Shown here piece after piece: positions 22,460-34,026 of a stretch of 64,000 nt of DNA. The first letter of the stretch is position 1; every line of letters starts with the position of its first letter. Under the pieces are notes generated by a model. The model did no database searches and was not told where the DNA came from. It saw only the letters and a program-made list of their open reading frames with translations. A program made the translations under genes and the position numbers. Source of the stretch: Leuctra nigra (lineage: Eukaryota; Arthropoda; Insecta; Plecoptera; Leuctridae); contig OW203768.1 in NCBI GenBank assembly GCA_934045905.1, forward strand, positions 21,032,770-21,096,769, given 5' to 3'.

Positions 22460-23770
22460 TAACTATGAAAGAGCCTTGATTTGCATTTATGATCGGTTAT
22501 TCCGTGAGGGTGAAAAAAATTGTCACGCGCAACAATTCTTTGCCATCAGAGTAGTTATATTTTAATGGTGGTCCAACTTCTGTTATGCATTGCCTTGCCC
22601 AGAAAGAGAGCTCATTGGGTCATGCATTACATGGCGGGGCTCTCTAGTCTATTGTTAATTAGCAATCCCAACATCGCCTCTCTTTGATGTAAATAATGAA
22701 AACACCCAAACAAGGAAATTCTTTCGCGGGAATAGAATCAAAATCCTCGAAAGAGAGTTTCCTTTTACCATCCTGATTCAAATAATGAAAGTTAATTATC
22801 AATGAAAATGATTTATATAATATACCTAATCAGTTTAATTATTCGAAATAAAAATATGGAATGTATGTTTGCAGTGATAGAGTATAGAGACTTGATTTTT
22901 AAATACATCTTGTAAATAAAAATTACAAAATTCGATTGCTCTTATTTGAAATAACCGTAAATACAATTGCATCTCATTTTGTTCCCATAGTAGTCTCATG
23001 ACACCGATGGGGGAACTTATCGAAAAGCACCTCACACCATTAAACAATTTCGTAAAAAGATTAGTTATTATTTGATACCATTAATATATTTTTAACAATT
23101 TCATTTTCGAGGGCATATCTTATAGTTCATAAGATTAAAAACTACGAGACCTAGAAATAAAACATAATATGTTTAGATTTTCATTTTGTTTTTAGGCACC
23201 TTTGTGGCTTTACATTTTCATGCAAATTTTTTTTCTGCTATTCTATGATTTTCCTATCATTTGATTTTGTACTGTATTTCGCTAAAAAAAAAAAGTTACT
23301 AAAATAGAAACAATATGTTGGAGAGCAAATTATATACCATTCTGTGCTTCGGTCATGTCATAAAAGTAAGGAATCATCGCCTCATATTCAAACAAATTGC
23401 CAATCGTCATTTTCAATTTTGTTATTACATTGCGATAATTAGCAATAGGTCCAATGATCATAAATAGAACAACCCAGACCATTTTCTTAAAAAAGATTAT
23501 GAACTTAAATTTATTTTATACTTGGAGAACGCTATTGCATGCGAATTAATATTCGTGTAAGTGATAATTTTATATTGTAATAAACTTTAAATTACACAAT
23601 TTTTCAAAACGTGCATAAAATGTTCGTAACATGTCCATTAGATTTGTCTGAAAAATTTGAAATTTTAATTTTGTTTAATTGATAAAATTTAAACTTACAA
23701 CTTCACATACCTATATTTCATTTTCAAAGTAACTATAGAGTTCGTGTTACTCTGTTACTAATGAAATTCA
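22460..23770. other. Gene-free AT-rich stretch
   Basis: 22600-22660 contains GGGTCATGCATTACATGGCG, whose diverged reverse complement occurs near 62580-62610 (CCGCCATGTAACACATGACC). No coding or RNA gene recognised. Confidence 0.5.
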
Positions 23771-23773
23771 GTT

Positions 23774-23818
23774 AGTAAGTAAGTAAGTAAGTAAGTAAGT
23801 AATTAAGTAAGTAAGTAT
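23774..23818. repeat. (GTAA)n microsatellite
   Basis: About ten GTAA units with one interruption (AATTAAG). Confidence 0.95.
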
Positions 23819-23975
23819 TCTTCATTTTTAAAATCGTTCATGATACTTTGTAAGGGGGGGATAAGTGAAGGTGGGTCCTCACTTGTGTATGGGCATTATA
23901 GCATATCTTAAAAAGCTTCTTCTTCTTCTTCTTCTTCTTCCCATCAAGGAGTAGGCTTCTAGCCTGTTCCGGCAT

Positions 23976-26929
23976 CTAAGGGTTCTTCCACCTCTTCCGT
24001 GGATGGCCAACATCTCTTCTTCCATGAGGTCGGTAATGGTAGGCACTCCGGGGGATCCTATCTGGAGGCATTCTGGATAGATGTTCAATCCATTTGTTTC
24101 TGTACTTCACCATCGTGTCATTAACACTCTCAACATGAAGCTCTTGCCTTATTTCTTCATTCCTTACACAATCCAACCTCGTGCATCCCTTCACCGACCT
24201 TAGGAATTTCATCTCGGCAGCTTGGATGCGACTCTTATCCCGAGTCTTGTCGACCCACGATTCACTTCCGTAAAGTAATGCTGGCACCGCCATTACCTTA
24301 TACAATCTGATTTGGGTATCCTTCCTTGTCTTGTTTTTTAAATTTCGTCGAATAGTCCCACATATAGACTGAAACTTGTGCAGCTTCTGAGTAATGTCCT
24401 CCTCAAAAGCATATGTTATGTCACAGCCCAAATATTTGAAGTGAGAGACTTGCTCAATAGACTGATTGTCAATTACAATTTTCGATCTTACCGGGAATTT
24501 TCCCTTGAATGCCATGATTTTCGTTTTCCCTGTGGATAATTTCAAATTATAACGGCGGCCAAGCTGTACCAATGTAAATATAGCTCTTTGCAGTCCATCC
24601 TCATCTTGCTCCATTATTATAAGATCATCAGCGAACAACAATGAATTAATTGTGTGCTCTTGTCCTAACCTAATGCCTCCATTATTGATTAGTTTCCATT
24701 CTCTAAGAATGTCGTCGATATAAATGTTAAAAAGACTAGGTGAAAGACTGCAACCTTGCCGTACTCCTCTATTTACTGTAGTTGTCTTTGAAACCCTGTC
24801 ATCCGTCCTTATTTCTATTTTTGTGTTGGTATATAGACTTTCAGTTACTTTGACCAGATGTTTTGGAAACCCTCGACGCCTCAGAACTTCCATCAACTTA
24901 GGTCTATTTACTCTATCAAAAGCCTTCTCAAAGTCGATGAATGTAAGATGGGTTTCCAAGTTGAATTCTCTTCGCTTTTCAATTATCTGTCTGATTGTAA
25001 AAATATTGTCTGTACATGATCGCGCTCTTCGAAAACCATTCTGTTCTTCGGATAATAAATGTTCTGATATTGTTCGTATTCTGTTGTTAATTAATCTTGT
25101 GTAGATTTTGTATCCGGAGTTTAGTACACTGATACCTCTGTAGTTGTCACACTTGCTTCTATCACCCTTCTTGAACAACGGAATGACCGAAGCCGTTAGC
25201 CAGGTTTCTGGAATTTTCAGTTGATTCCAACACATGTTCATTAGATGTAAAAACCTGAGCTTAAGAAAAATTCCTCCGTACTTTATTAGTTCAACGCTTA
25301 TGCCGTCATTTCCGCTTGCTTTACGGTTTTTCGCATGTGTTAGGGCTTCTTGAAGTTCTTGCAATGTCAACTGGTCTACATACGAAGTGTCCGCTTCCAT
25401 TGAAAAGTGCGTATCTTCCAGAGGGTCTGACCAAAGTTCCTTGTAATAATTGAGCCACTGGGTTTCATCGATGACATTTAGCCTGGCGGTATCTTTTTCA
25501 ATCGAGTTCAGAAGTTTGAAAGTTTTATATACAGACAGTAATGTCGGCCATGAAGATCGTGCTCTAAGTTACTCACAGTTCGTTCCCAGCTCAACTCATG
25601 GGCACGTCGCACTACAGCTTTAGCAATATTTCTTTTAGAGTTATAGTCTTCTCTCGTAGAGGCGGTGTTATCATGAAGAAATTTTAAGTAGGCTTTATTC
25701 TTTTCTTTAATTGCACACTCAATTTCACTGTTCCATATCTTGAGTACTTTACGCCTCCGGGATTTCTTTTTTGTGCCAAGAGCTTCGAAGGCTGAAAGGT
25801 TAATAGCGTTCTTTATATTTTCCCAATTAATGTCAATATTATCACTAGTTGGCATTGTGTTGAGATAGTTTGTAAGTCTATCTTGATACAACTTCCTCAC
25901 ACAGTCATCCTCCAAGAGATACACCTTCAGAATTTCCTTATCTGCTTCTCTTCTGCGATTACATTTCCTCCATCTGGCAAGTATATGTATTGTAGACACT
26001 ACCAGATAGTGATCTGAGAATATATCGCATCCTCGGAAAACTCGAGTGTCTTTGATCTGCGATACCAATTTCTTATTGACGATGACATAATCTATTAACG
26101 ACCGAAGGCCTCTTGCACTCCATGTGTAAGTATATATGTCCTTTTTCCTGAAGAATGTGTTGGTGATCTTCAAACTGTTGAAACTTGCAAAATCTCGAAG
26201 TATGCGTCCATTGTCATTAAGATGTGCTTCGCCAAATGTTCCTACAGTTTGAGGAATGGGAACATTACCCACCCGCGCATTGAGGTCGCCCGCAAGAATC
26301 AGGTGGTCTGTTGTATTATGTTTGTTGATTACCTTCTGGAGTGTTTCATAAAACGCTTCACTCTCCTCCCTCTTTCCCTCTTCCGGTGCGTAAACGCCGA
26401 CTACAGTTAGATACCCTCTCTCCACCTTAAGCCGTACAGTGACAATTCTTTCATTAACATACGCATAACTCTTGATTTTGTTCCTCCACTTCTCGTCAAC
26501 CAATATTGCCACGCCGCAACATGCTCTTCGGTTCTGCTCAACTCCACTGTATATCATAGTGTAATTGTTAGTCAAATCCACCGTACCCTTCAACTTCTTC
26601 TTTGTTTCTGTTATAATGGTGATGTTTGTGTTCCTCTTCTTTAAAATGTTCGTGAGTTCTTCTTCCTTGGTATTGAGTCCTCTTACATTCCAAGTGCCTA
26701 CATGCATTGTGTCAGTTATTCCTAATCGTTTAGCCTTATCCGCGCGTGATTTGTCATATATGAGACAGTCCGGCTTATTCCTTTGATGCTTGTAAGTAGT
26801 GGTATTTAAAGTGTGCAGGTTACTAACCCACAGCACTCGATCATGATAGGGGGGCTGCCCCTTCACTGCACTCATGATTGCAGCCACTGTTATCGGCAGT
26901 GGTCCTAGCCTTGGATGATCCAACATCAA
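23976..26929 (-). pseudogene. LINE endonuclease-reverse transcriptase, one frameshift
   Basis: The endonuclease part (26929-25508, 473 codons) has HVGTWNVRGLN, ITETKKKLKG (catalytic Glu), LAGDLNARVG, SLIDYVIVNKK and IFSDHYLVV (final His). The frame then shifts near 25545. The RT part (to 23976, 474 codons from the first downstream Met, read earlier in frame) has RKASGNDGIS, SKCDNYRGISVLN, FIDFEKAFDRVNRP (motif A), RGVRQGCSLSP and LLFADDLIIM (FADD catalytic box). It ends in GHPRKRWKNP. One indel is the only obvious lesion. It is similar in type to host genes often misnamed craniofacial development protein 2, which are RTE derivatives. Confidence 0.88.
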
Positions 26930-27136
26930 GTCCTACAAGGCAGCAGGTTTGTTTTGCATTGCTTATGGCGGCAATTATTCGCCTTGACACGGTGCCGTCA
27001 CTGGACATTGGAGCATTTTATAGACTTGCCCTGCAAAAGGCAAGCCACGTCCCATCCTGCTAGCACCGCCGCTCAATTGTCCGCGACCACTTATTTGGAT
27101 AAACCTTATTCGTGGCTAACCTACATATCTGTAGGC

Positions 27137-27159
27137 CACTCCCCTAAAAAAGGGGAGTG
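27137..27159. repeat. Perfect hairpin at the LINE 5' end
   Basis: CACTCCCCT-AAAAA-AGGGGAGTG: a 9-bp stem with a 5-nt loop, near the presumed 5' end of the minus-strand LINE. A second CTCCCC follows at 27164. Confidence 0.75.
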
Positions 27160-27175
27160 AAAAGCTCCCCTGACT

Positions 27176-27639
27176 TAAAAAGCAACAATTATTAACAGCT
27201 AGTCACTATCATCAATAATAATAACCTGAGTATATGATAAATTGACAATTAATAACATCAAAATAGTAGGAACATAATAACCTAGAAGGTAGTATAGATG
27301 ATTAGCTAGAAACAGATTGATGCTGTTTAATATATTATAAACGATCAATTTTATATGCGATAACTTGTATAAATCTAAATAACCTAAATCTAAATAACCT
27401 AAATCTAAATTAATATAAATCTAATTTCAAATAGAACAATACACTTAAATGGAACACCAGAATTGCACAGGATGACACGGAGCGGACAAGAACGTGGACT
27501 AATTCAATAAAGTACAATTTTTGTTTAAATTTCGAGAATGTTTCCTACAATACGCGCTTCTTTCTGAATAGGGTGTTCGAGTTAATTATATCGTTGATTT
27601 CGTCTATTGGTCTATTCGTCCTTACAAAAAGATCCTATA
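27176..27639. other. AT-rich spacer with a 15-bp tandem repeat
   Basis: A unit AACCTAAATCTAAAT is repeated about three times at 27370-27415. It contains CCTAA but is not the insect telomeric pentamer. Nothing else recognised. Confidence 0.6.
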
Positions 27640-28960
27640 GTTTACTTCAGCAAAATCGAAGTACAAATACTATAGTAAAATTTCTATAGTAGACTTTAGG
27701 ATTATTGACACTTACTACAGTAGAATTACTGCAGGAATTGTCCTACAGCTTATCGCAGTATACTGCTGTACATTTACTTCAGTTACTTTACTATAGTTTA
27801 CTTTAGTATTATTACTACAGTATATTTCGTCAAATAAAACGTTAAAATTTAATAGAAAAATAAAATTTTCCTTAGATATGAGTACTCATTTGCATTTGGG
27901 AAACCTCCTCTGAAGTAATGGACAAGGTTTGATTACACATTTCAATTATAAAATCCCGTGGAGGCGCCGTGCCTTGAACTTGCGATCTCGTGGTCCGTAA
28001 TCGAGCATCTTACCGAGTAGGCCTGCGGTGCAGACAAGACTTAACGTTGCGCTAATAGTCATCATATTGAGTTTTCATATTTAAGTGAACATATTTATAT
28101 TATTTGGTGGATCATAAAATTGTAATTAACATAATAGAATAGGAGAAACGATAAATATTAAGATTTATTTATAAAGTAATATTATCTGTGATATTTCCCC
28201 CATAAAATATATCAGCTCACGCTCTGTAGTATAATTACTATAGTTTATTTTACTAGGTGGTGTGGTGCAAATTTTCTGAGTCAATAAGTATAAATTCTGT
28301 AGTTTATACTTTACTTTACTACAAATACTATAGTAATTAGGGTATTGGGCTAAATATACTACAGGGTGATGTGGTGCAAATTCTCTAAGTCAATGAAGTA
28401 AAAATTCTGTAGTTTATATACCATACTTTACTACAAATACTGTAGTAAAAAGTCAATAAAGTACATATACTACAGAGTATACTACTGTAAACTACAATAT
28501 AAATGGGCTGTAGTAAACATACTGTAGATTACACTTTTCTTTACTACAGGTACTATAGATTTTCAATGAAGTATATATACTATAGAACTTACTATAGTAA
28601 ACATATTTTGTCTGTAGTCAAAGTACTCTAGCTTGATACTTCGAATTACTACAGTGAAGTACGTTCCCTATAACTTTACTATAGTAAACTGCAGTATATA
28701 TCGTCTGTAGTAAAAATACTATAGTACATACTTTGAATTACTACAGTAAAGTATATTTACTCCAGAGTAAAAAATAGTATTTTCAGCTGTAGTATAAATA
28801 CTGTAGTTTATACTTTAGTTTACTACCGATACTGTAGAATTTACTTCAGTAATCTATAGTACTTTTTTCCTGTACTTCAAGTACTATAGCACAAACTATA
28901 GTTTACTACACGTTATTACAGAATACTTTGAAATACTTCAAAATATACTATAGGACATTT
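27640..28960. repeat. Dense array of short CTRTAG palindromes
   Basis: Dozens of CTATAG, CTGTAG and CTACAG cores, mostly extended to TACTATAGTA or TACTGTAGTA, spaced roughly every 10-25 bases. Interrupted between about 27880 and 28200 by ordinary sequence with a tRNA-like piece. Includes a 109-bp direct repeat (28262 and 28371, starting GTGGTGCAAATT). No coding potential. Confidence 0.75.
27960..28035 (-). repeat. tRNA-like sequence (probable SINE head)
   Basis: On the minus strand: CTCGGTAAGATGCTCGATTA, an anticodon-type stem CTCG/CGAG, and CGCAAGTTCAAGGC as a weak B box. The CACGGCGCC 3' end would pair with an acceptor strand that is only partly preserved. More degenerate than the copy at 8138. 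Confidence 0.4.
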
Positions 28961-29051
28961 TTCTAAGAAGATTTGATCCAGTCCTCCTTCGTGAACAAAT
29001 GCAAAATGTTTTTTGTTAGTTGTGCTTCGAATTGATTCGGGTACAATATTA

Positions 29052-30137
29052 CCCATAAAAAACACTCCGTGTAAAAATACCAGCCAAGTCTCTTTACTTT
29101 AAAAAAATTCAACACCGAAAAGGAGTGATATCAAAAAAGGAGCCAAGTCAATGACATTTCCAAATATTTAATCGTATCTTTGAAATACAAGTATAAACAC
29201 CGAGAAATACTTTACAAAAGGACTTGGCGCATCGTTTTTTTAAAGACATTTTTCTATTCATAAGCGTAATATGCCATTTATATACAACCGTCATTAAGAA
29301 CTTTTATCATAATAGGGACACATCTCAATTACATATTATATATACCTACTGTAAATAATTTTCTTTTTGAATATGTACACATGAAACTTGTTGCCTATGT
29401 TTGTAATAAATACACAATAGATATCTTCGTAATATTGTTTCGTGGTCAACATATTAATTAAGTCTCATGCGTTATACCTTCTCATCATGAAATAAATTTC
29501 TATTAATCCGCAATTTATAATAGTACATTTCACGAAGTACACAGTGACGGCACATTGAATTTCTTTAACATTTTTAACTTTATACACTTTACACTTGAAA
29601 AATATATAATAGTGTTCTATCGATAGTTAGTAATTTATTTGACAACGTTTCATGATTTCCCTCAGAGTCAAGATCATATTATGAAAAGATACCCTTCTAA
29701 TATCACCATATTAACAGTGTTATAAGAATATATATGAGCGCACTTCCTTGTTATTTAATTCTTTTACCATATCATTTATCTATTACAACATGAAATCTTT
29801 CTTCTATCGCCATTGACAAAACTATAAAATAGCAATTACTAAAAGTAGCTTGATTCATAGCTTGAGTAGCTAGATGGCTCTAATAGAAAGAGGAAAAGTA
29901 CTTAAACTTGTACATTTCTTTCCACTTTTAGGATAGAAAGATGTCTTTAAAAAACGATGCGCCAAGTCCTTTTGTAAAGTATTTCTCGGTGTTTATACTT
30001 TTATTTCAAAGATACGATTAAATATTTGGAAATGTCATTGACTTGGCTCCTTTTTTGATATCACTCCTTTTCGGTGTTGAATTTTTTTAAAGTAAAGAGA
30101 CTTGGCTGGTATTTTTACACGGAGTGTTTTTTATGGG
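29052..30137. mobile_element. Foldback element with about 205-bp arms
   Basis: The left arm 29052-29256 is the reverse complement of the right arm 29931-30137 at about 95 percent or better. Outer ends are CCCATAAAAAACACTCC and GGAGTGTTTTTTATGGG. The 675-bp interior has no open frame. The outer sequence (GAGACTTGGCTGGTATTTTT and a GGGGATATCACT phrase) also resembles bases 1105-1160 of the tandem array unit, so this family is dispersed. Confidence 0.85.
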
Positions 30138-30294
30138 GATATCACTCCTTTTTTCAGTTTATTCTTATAACTTGTAACATTGTTTCACCAATGACTATAA
30201 TTCCTTTAAAAAAATACGCCTTTGTGGTTTGGTTGCTAAGAAGAATTGTGTTTGGTGCTAAATGTAAGCTTAAAATTATATTCCATGATGAATT

Positions 30295-30300
30295 GCGAAA
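30295..30300. other. Left 6-bp target-site duplication GCGAAA
   Basis: GCGAAA directly precedes the left terminus AGTAGTATGCATGG. The same six bases follow the right terminus at 51475-51480, while the sequence further out differs on the two sides. Confidence 0.7.
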
Positions 30301-30399
30301 AGTAGTATGCATGGCACTTTGGTCCAACAAAGGATGCCGCCGTCAATCATCATTAGTCACGGTCAATTAGTCAAAGGGTACCGCCTATTGTCCTGTCAC

Positions 30400-30705
30400 T
30401 CATAATCACACGGTCAATTACACCTGTCAATCCGGTCAATTAAACCTGTCAATCAATATTACTTCCGGTCAATTAAACAAATTTGCATAATCAATCTAAT
30501 TAATCAAAAAGTGCATCCAATCAATTAAAAAGTGCATAATCAATCCATTTAATCAAGTGCATATTAAATTCAATCAATTAAAATGTGCATTCAATCAATC
30601 AAAAAGCGCATCCAATCAAAAAGCGCATAATCAATCTAATCAATCAAAAAAGCGCATGTTAAATTCAATCAATCAAAAAGTGCATTCAATCAAGTGCATA
30701 TTAAT
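30400..30705. repeat. Subterminal degenerate repeats, left end
   Basis: About fifteen variants of AATCAATCAAAAAGTGCAT, preceded by CGGTCAATTAAACCTGTCAA units, within 100-400 bases of the terminus. The mirror copy is at 51070-51375. The position is reminiscent of subterminal protein-binding repeats in DNA transposons. Confidence 0.75.
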
Positions 30706-30959
30706 CGTGGTCTTCAGAGGCGCGCGCATTGCTGTGTCATCTTGGAATCAGTAACTCACTAGTCTTAACTTGAAAACGCAGGTGTAGTACTACGTCATCG
30801 TGACCAGGTAGTGCAAGGGTGCGGTCCTTTTGTATCCAACAACAACAACACTTGACATTGAGTGACCATCAATAGGAACAAGGGTTAAGCTCTTTTGTTA
30901 ATGCGTACACCTGAGTACGTATATAGTGCGCTTCATTGGTTTTCTTTAGACAAATCTTT

Positions 30960-31160
30960 AACGGACTTCCCTTCTTAAACAATAGAAACGAGGGTGCGCT
31001 GCCCAACCCAAAGACACAGGTGCTTTGAAATAACAACTGAAGAGGTGAAAGTAAAGGAGTACTCTTGGTGTAGATCACTAACCTCATATTTCCCAATTTA
31101 AAAAGTGTAAAGTGGTAGTGGTTCGATCCCCGAGGGCTCTCCTTTTTTATTTTCACCAGC
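30960..31160 (+). repeat. Duplicated block with tRNA-like end, copy 1
   Basis: Shares TGCTTTGAAATAACAACTGA, CTTGGTGTAGATCACTAACC and a GGTTCGATCCCCGAGGG B-box-like end with 32500-32700. A short piece (TAAACAATAGAAGCGAAGGTG) also occurs near 34095. These blocks sit between the tandem paralogues and probably mark the duplicated unit. Partial pairing of GGAGTACTC with the CTCTCC end suggests tRNA ancestry, but weakly. Confidence 0.5.
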
Positions 31161-31309
31161 GCTTATCTCTTTTCAATTAAAATAAAACGATTTGTTGTTA
31201 TTAAAGGAAGAGGCGGGGTTTACTCAATAACAAAACAGTTTTCCCATTAACCAGTATATTGAATGAAAAAGTACACAGTACATTCATGAAAATACATAGT
31301 CATACATAA

Positions 31310-32113
31310 TCAATTATTAGAATCAGCATCCCACCAACCACTTTGGTACTCTAAAATATTGTCTATATCCAACTTCATAATCACTTCACGAACACTAAAA
31401 TAATTGTTCTGATCTTCAAATGCTTCGATTCACTTTCTTGCAGTCGCTTCAATGTCTGGGAGTAGATTCTTAGAAACATATTATGAACCAATGCCAAACC
31501 CAAAATAGTCATACATAATCATATTCTGAAATTCGATACTTGTTATGATACGGGGTTTGATATGTAAAAGATGTTCAATTGTTGATTGCTCGAGAAATAT
31601 ACTATTTCCACGGTTAATTGGCTTGATGCCTACTACATATTCACCGTTACTTAGCTCGGTTGTAAATAATAAATTAGGGCCAATAGTTAGCACAACAGAA
31701 CTTTCTTTAAAAGGTAGCAAGGCAGTGGTGACGTCTTGTTCCGATGAAAGTGCTGGTGGCCCCGATAAGGGTCGTTCGCGGCGTTTCGGAAACTTTAATA
31801 CTTCCATATTATGGCGGCGACTGGGTTCGAAAACATTGGCATCCACAACTGCTAATTCACTGTAAAACTTGATCCATTCTTGTGAAGAAAAGTATATCTT
31901 ACCCTCATGTCTTGATGACAGAGTAACAATGGGCATGTAATTCTTCAGAGGGTCTGATCCCACGATAACACTTTGTGTTTTATTAAGAGTAAATAGGCTA
32001 TTCATTACCGTAGCAATTTCTTCTTGTTTCACGTTCTTCACACTTTGAATTTCTTCAACAGCACTCCGCTTGTGTGATGCACCGAAACCTACTTCAGCAC
32101 TCAGCTTAAACAT
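31310..32113 (-). pseudogene. Paralogue 3 of the element's gene family, broken
   Basis: Starts MFKLSAEVGFGASHKRS at 32113 and follows paralogue 2 closely (TVMNSLFTLNKTQSVIVGSD, IYFSSQEWIKFYSEL). After NVFEP it carries a 37-codon in-frame insertion of PLE terminal-repeat sequence, then resumes at FKES and TIGPNLLFTTEL. The frame stops at 31481. Further downstream the family C-terminus FSVREVIMKLDIDNI and SGWWD is still readable to 31310, but the acidic middle is lost and stops intervene. A decayed duplicate. Its mirror copy on the other arm carries the same lesions. Confidence 0.75.
31721..31824 (-). mobile_element. PLE-derived 105-bp unit inserted in paralogue 3
   Basis: Matches the PLE terminal repeat segment 13001-13104 from CAGTC to CCACTGCC. 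Read on the minus strand it contains a GGAA...TTCC stem followed by CGAAACGCCGCG, then a CCC...GGG hairpin. It is absent from paralogue 2, whose uninterrupted site reads TTCGAACCTTTTAAAG, and ACC may be a 3-bp target duplication. It keeps the reading frame open (KRRERPLSGPP). Confidence 0.75.
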
Positions 32114-32499
32114 GTTGCTTGTTTGGATATTGGAATCAAACTGCCTCTTTACAGCTCTTTAGAAAAAGGTGTAGATGAGGGAGACACAGTCACTTGCAGG
32201 TACCAGTTTCAACAGGTTTCCAACAGGTACACGATACAAGTTATCCCAACCCTTTGAACATTTTTAGTTATCAGTACAGGCCATAGTTAAATATTAGGTT
32301 CCAGCTCTCTAAGAATTCTTATATCATACGATGTACGATTGTTTACCAAATATCGCTCTATTTCGGCTATATAGTGCAATTAATTGTACATCCGTCCCCT
32401 TTTCTTCAAAATACATCTTTTTAGCGATAGCCGTTTGTACAAAGCCAACCCAATCTGCCAATTCCTCGTAAATATTCTCACAGTGCTGTCATTTTCTTT

Positions 32500-32700
32500 C
32501 ACAATAGAAGAGAGGGTGCGACCTCCCAACCCTTGGCACAGGTGCTTTGAAATAACAACTGAACGAGGTGAAAGTAAAGAAGGACTCTTGGTGTAGATCA
32601 CTAACCGCATATTTTAAAAGTGTAAAGTGGCAGTGGCTCGACCCCCGAGGGTTCTCATTTTTTTTTTTTCCAGCAGCGCTTATCTCTTTTCAATTAAAAT
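32500..32700 (+). repeat. Duplicated block with tRNA-like end, copy 2
   Basis: Second copy of the block at 30960-31160, with GAAATAACAACTGAACGAGG, CTTGGTGTAGATCACTAACC and GGCTCGACCCCCGAGGG, then a poly-T run and the shared CAGCGCTTATCTCTTTTCAA. Located between paralogues 3 and 2. Confidence 0.55.
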
Positions 32701-33132
32701 AAAACGACCCGTTATAGGAATCCTGCTCGTGACGTCACAGTGGTAGAAAAATGGAGACTGCGCTGGTAGGGGAAATGTGTCAAAGCTATATATAATAGCT
32801 ATAAATCATATTTCTCAGATGAATATTTAACTTGAAGATGTGTATGGATAAATATTGCGTATTATTATTAACTTGTACTTACTTAAATATCTTTCTTTCA
32901 CAAGTAATAACTCTAAATATGATATTTGGATTGCCGCTGTCAGATTTGTTTATTCCCTATACTTTTTTATGTAGGTTGCTATGGCAACCTTTTCTCACGC
33001 AGGATGCCTATTAAAAGCTATAAGGAAGAGGTAAGGTTTACTCAATAACAAAACAGATTTCCCCATTAACCAGTATATTAAATGAAAAAAGTACACAATA
33101 CATTCATGAAAATACATAGTCATACAAATCAA

Positions 33133-34026
33133 TTACACACTAGTAACATCATCCCACCAGCCACTTTGGTGCTCTAAAATATTGTCTATATCCAACTCCA
33201 TCATCACTTCACGTACACTAAAATGAATGTCCTGATCTTCAAATGCGTTGATCCACTTTTTTGCAAACGATTTTGGAGGTACACTTTCAATAAAAGAATA
33301 ATCGTCAATGAAAGAATCATCGTCACTGTCTGAAATCAGCTCTTCGTGAAACATTTCCCAGTACTCTTCAGGTGTAGTCTTCGGCGGTGGACCTTCGCGA
33401 ATCCTCTGCAGAGAGCCCGCAAAACAAAGTGCATAGAGTCTGCTTTTACTTTCCAGAACTTCGACGCTTATCATGATACAGGGTTTGATTTTAAAAAGAT
33501 GTTCAATTGTTGCTTGCTCGAGAAATATACTGTTTCCACCGTTGATTGGCTTGATGCCTACTACAGATTCACCATTTCTTAGCTCGGTTGTGAATAATAC
33601 ATTAGGGCCAATAGTTCTCGAAGCAAAACTTACTTTAAAAGGTTCGAAAACATTTACGTAGGCGACTGATAAATCACTGTAGAACTGGATCCATTCTTGC
33701 GAAGAAAAGTATATTTTATCTTCGCATCTTGATGACAGAGTAACAACGGCCAAGAACGCCTTCAGAGGGTCCGCTCCCACGATGACACTTTGTGTTTTAT
33801 TAAGAGTAAATAGTCTATTCATTACCGTTGAAATGTCTTCTTGTTTCACGTTCACCACACTTTCTTCAACATCACTCGGCCCATGTGATACTTCAGCACT
33901 CAGTTTAAACATATTGCTTGTTTGGATATTGGAATCAAGCTGACTCTTTACAGCTCTTTCGAAAAGGTACAGTGGAGGGAGACACCGGCGCCTGCATGCA
34001 CTATACAAAAGAGGAGTAAGTTTCAT
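33133..34026 (-). CDS. Paralogue 2 of an unrecognised element-encoded family
   Basis: Intact, 297 codons from the upstream ATG. I favour the second in-frame ATG at 33912 (MFKLSAEVSHGP), because paralogue 3 begins at the same residue, giving about 260 residues. No known domain recognised. Conserved with paralogue 1: an N-terminal VMNRLFTLNKTQ block, a strand-like VTLSSRCEDKIYFSSQEWIQ segment, an IEHLFKIKPCI helix, and a C-terminal VREVMMELDIDNI block ending in GWW. The middle has a very acidic stretch (DSDDDSFIDDYSFIES). No signal peptide or membrane segment. The 3' flank shares TTACTCAATAACAAAACAG with its neighbours. The role is unknown; a DNA-binding or replication accessory function is a guess from its setting. 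Confidence 0.75.
   Translation of the reverse strand: MKLTPLLYSACRRRCLPPLYLFERAVKSQLDSNIQTSNMFKLSAEVSHGPSDVEESVVNVKQEDISTVMNRLFTLNKTQSVIVGADPLKAFLAVVTLSSRCEDKIYFSSQEWIQFYSDLSVAYVNVFEPFKVSFASRTIGPNVLFTTELRNGESVVGIKPINGGNSIFLEQATIEHLFKIKPCIMISVEVLESKSRLYALCFAGSLQRIREGPPPKTTPEEYWEMFHEELISDSDDDSFIDDYSFIESVPPKSFAKKWINAFEDQDIHFSVREVMMELDIDNILEHQSGWWDDVTSV

Larger units (their letters stand above)
23911..27175 (-). mobile_element. Near-full-length LINE, RTE-like
   Basis: On the minus strand: a 5' region with a hairpin near 27137-27159, a coding region 26929-23976, and a 3' end in a short (GAA)n tail at about 23915-23941. A microsatellite-like 3' tail instead of poly-A fits the RTE clade. The copy looks full length, with only one visible frameshift. 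Confidence 0.85.

Noticed and set aside
27370..27415. Telomere-like repeat
   Set aside because: The 15-bp unit contains CCTAA, but the period and sequence do not match the insect TTAGG repeat.
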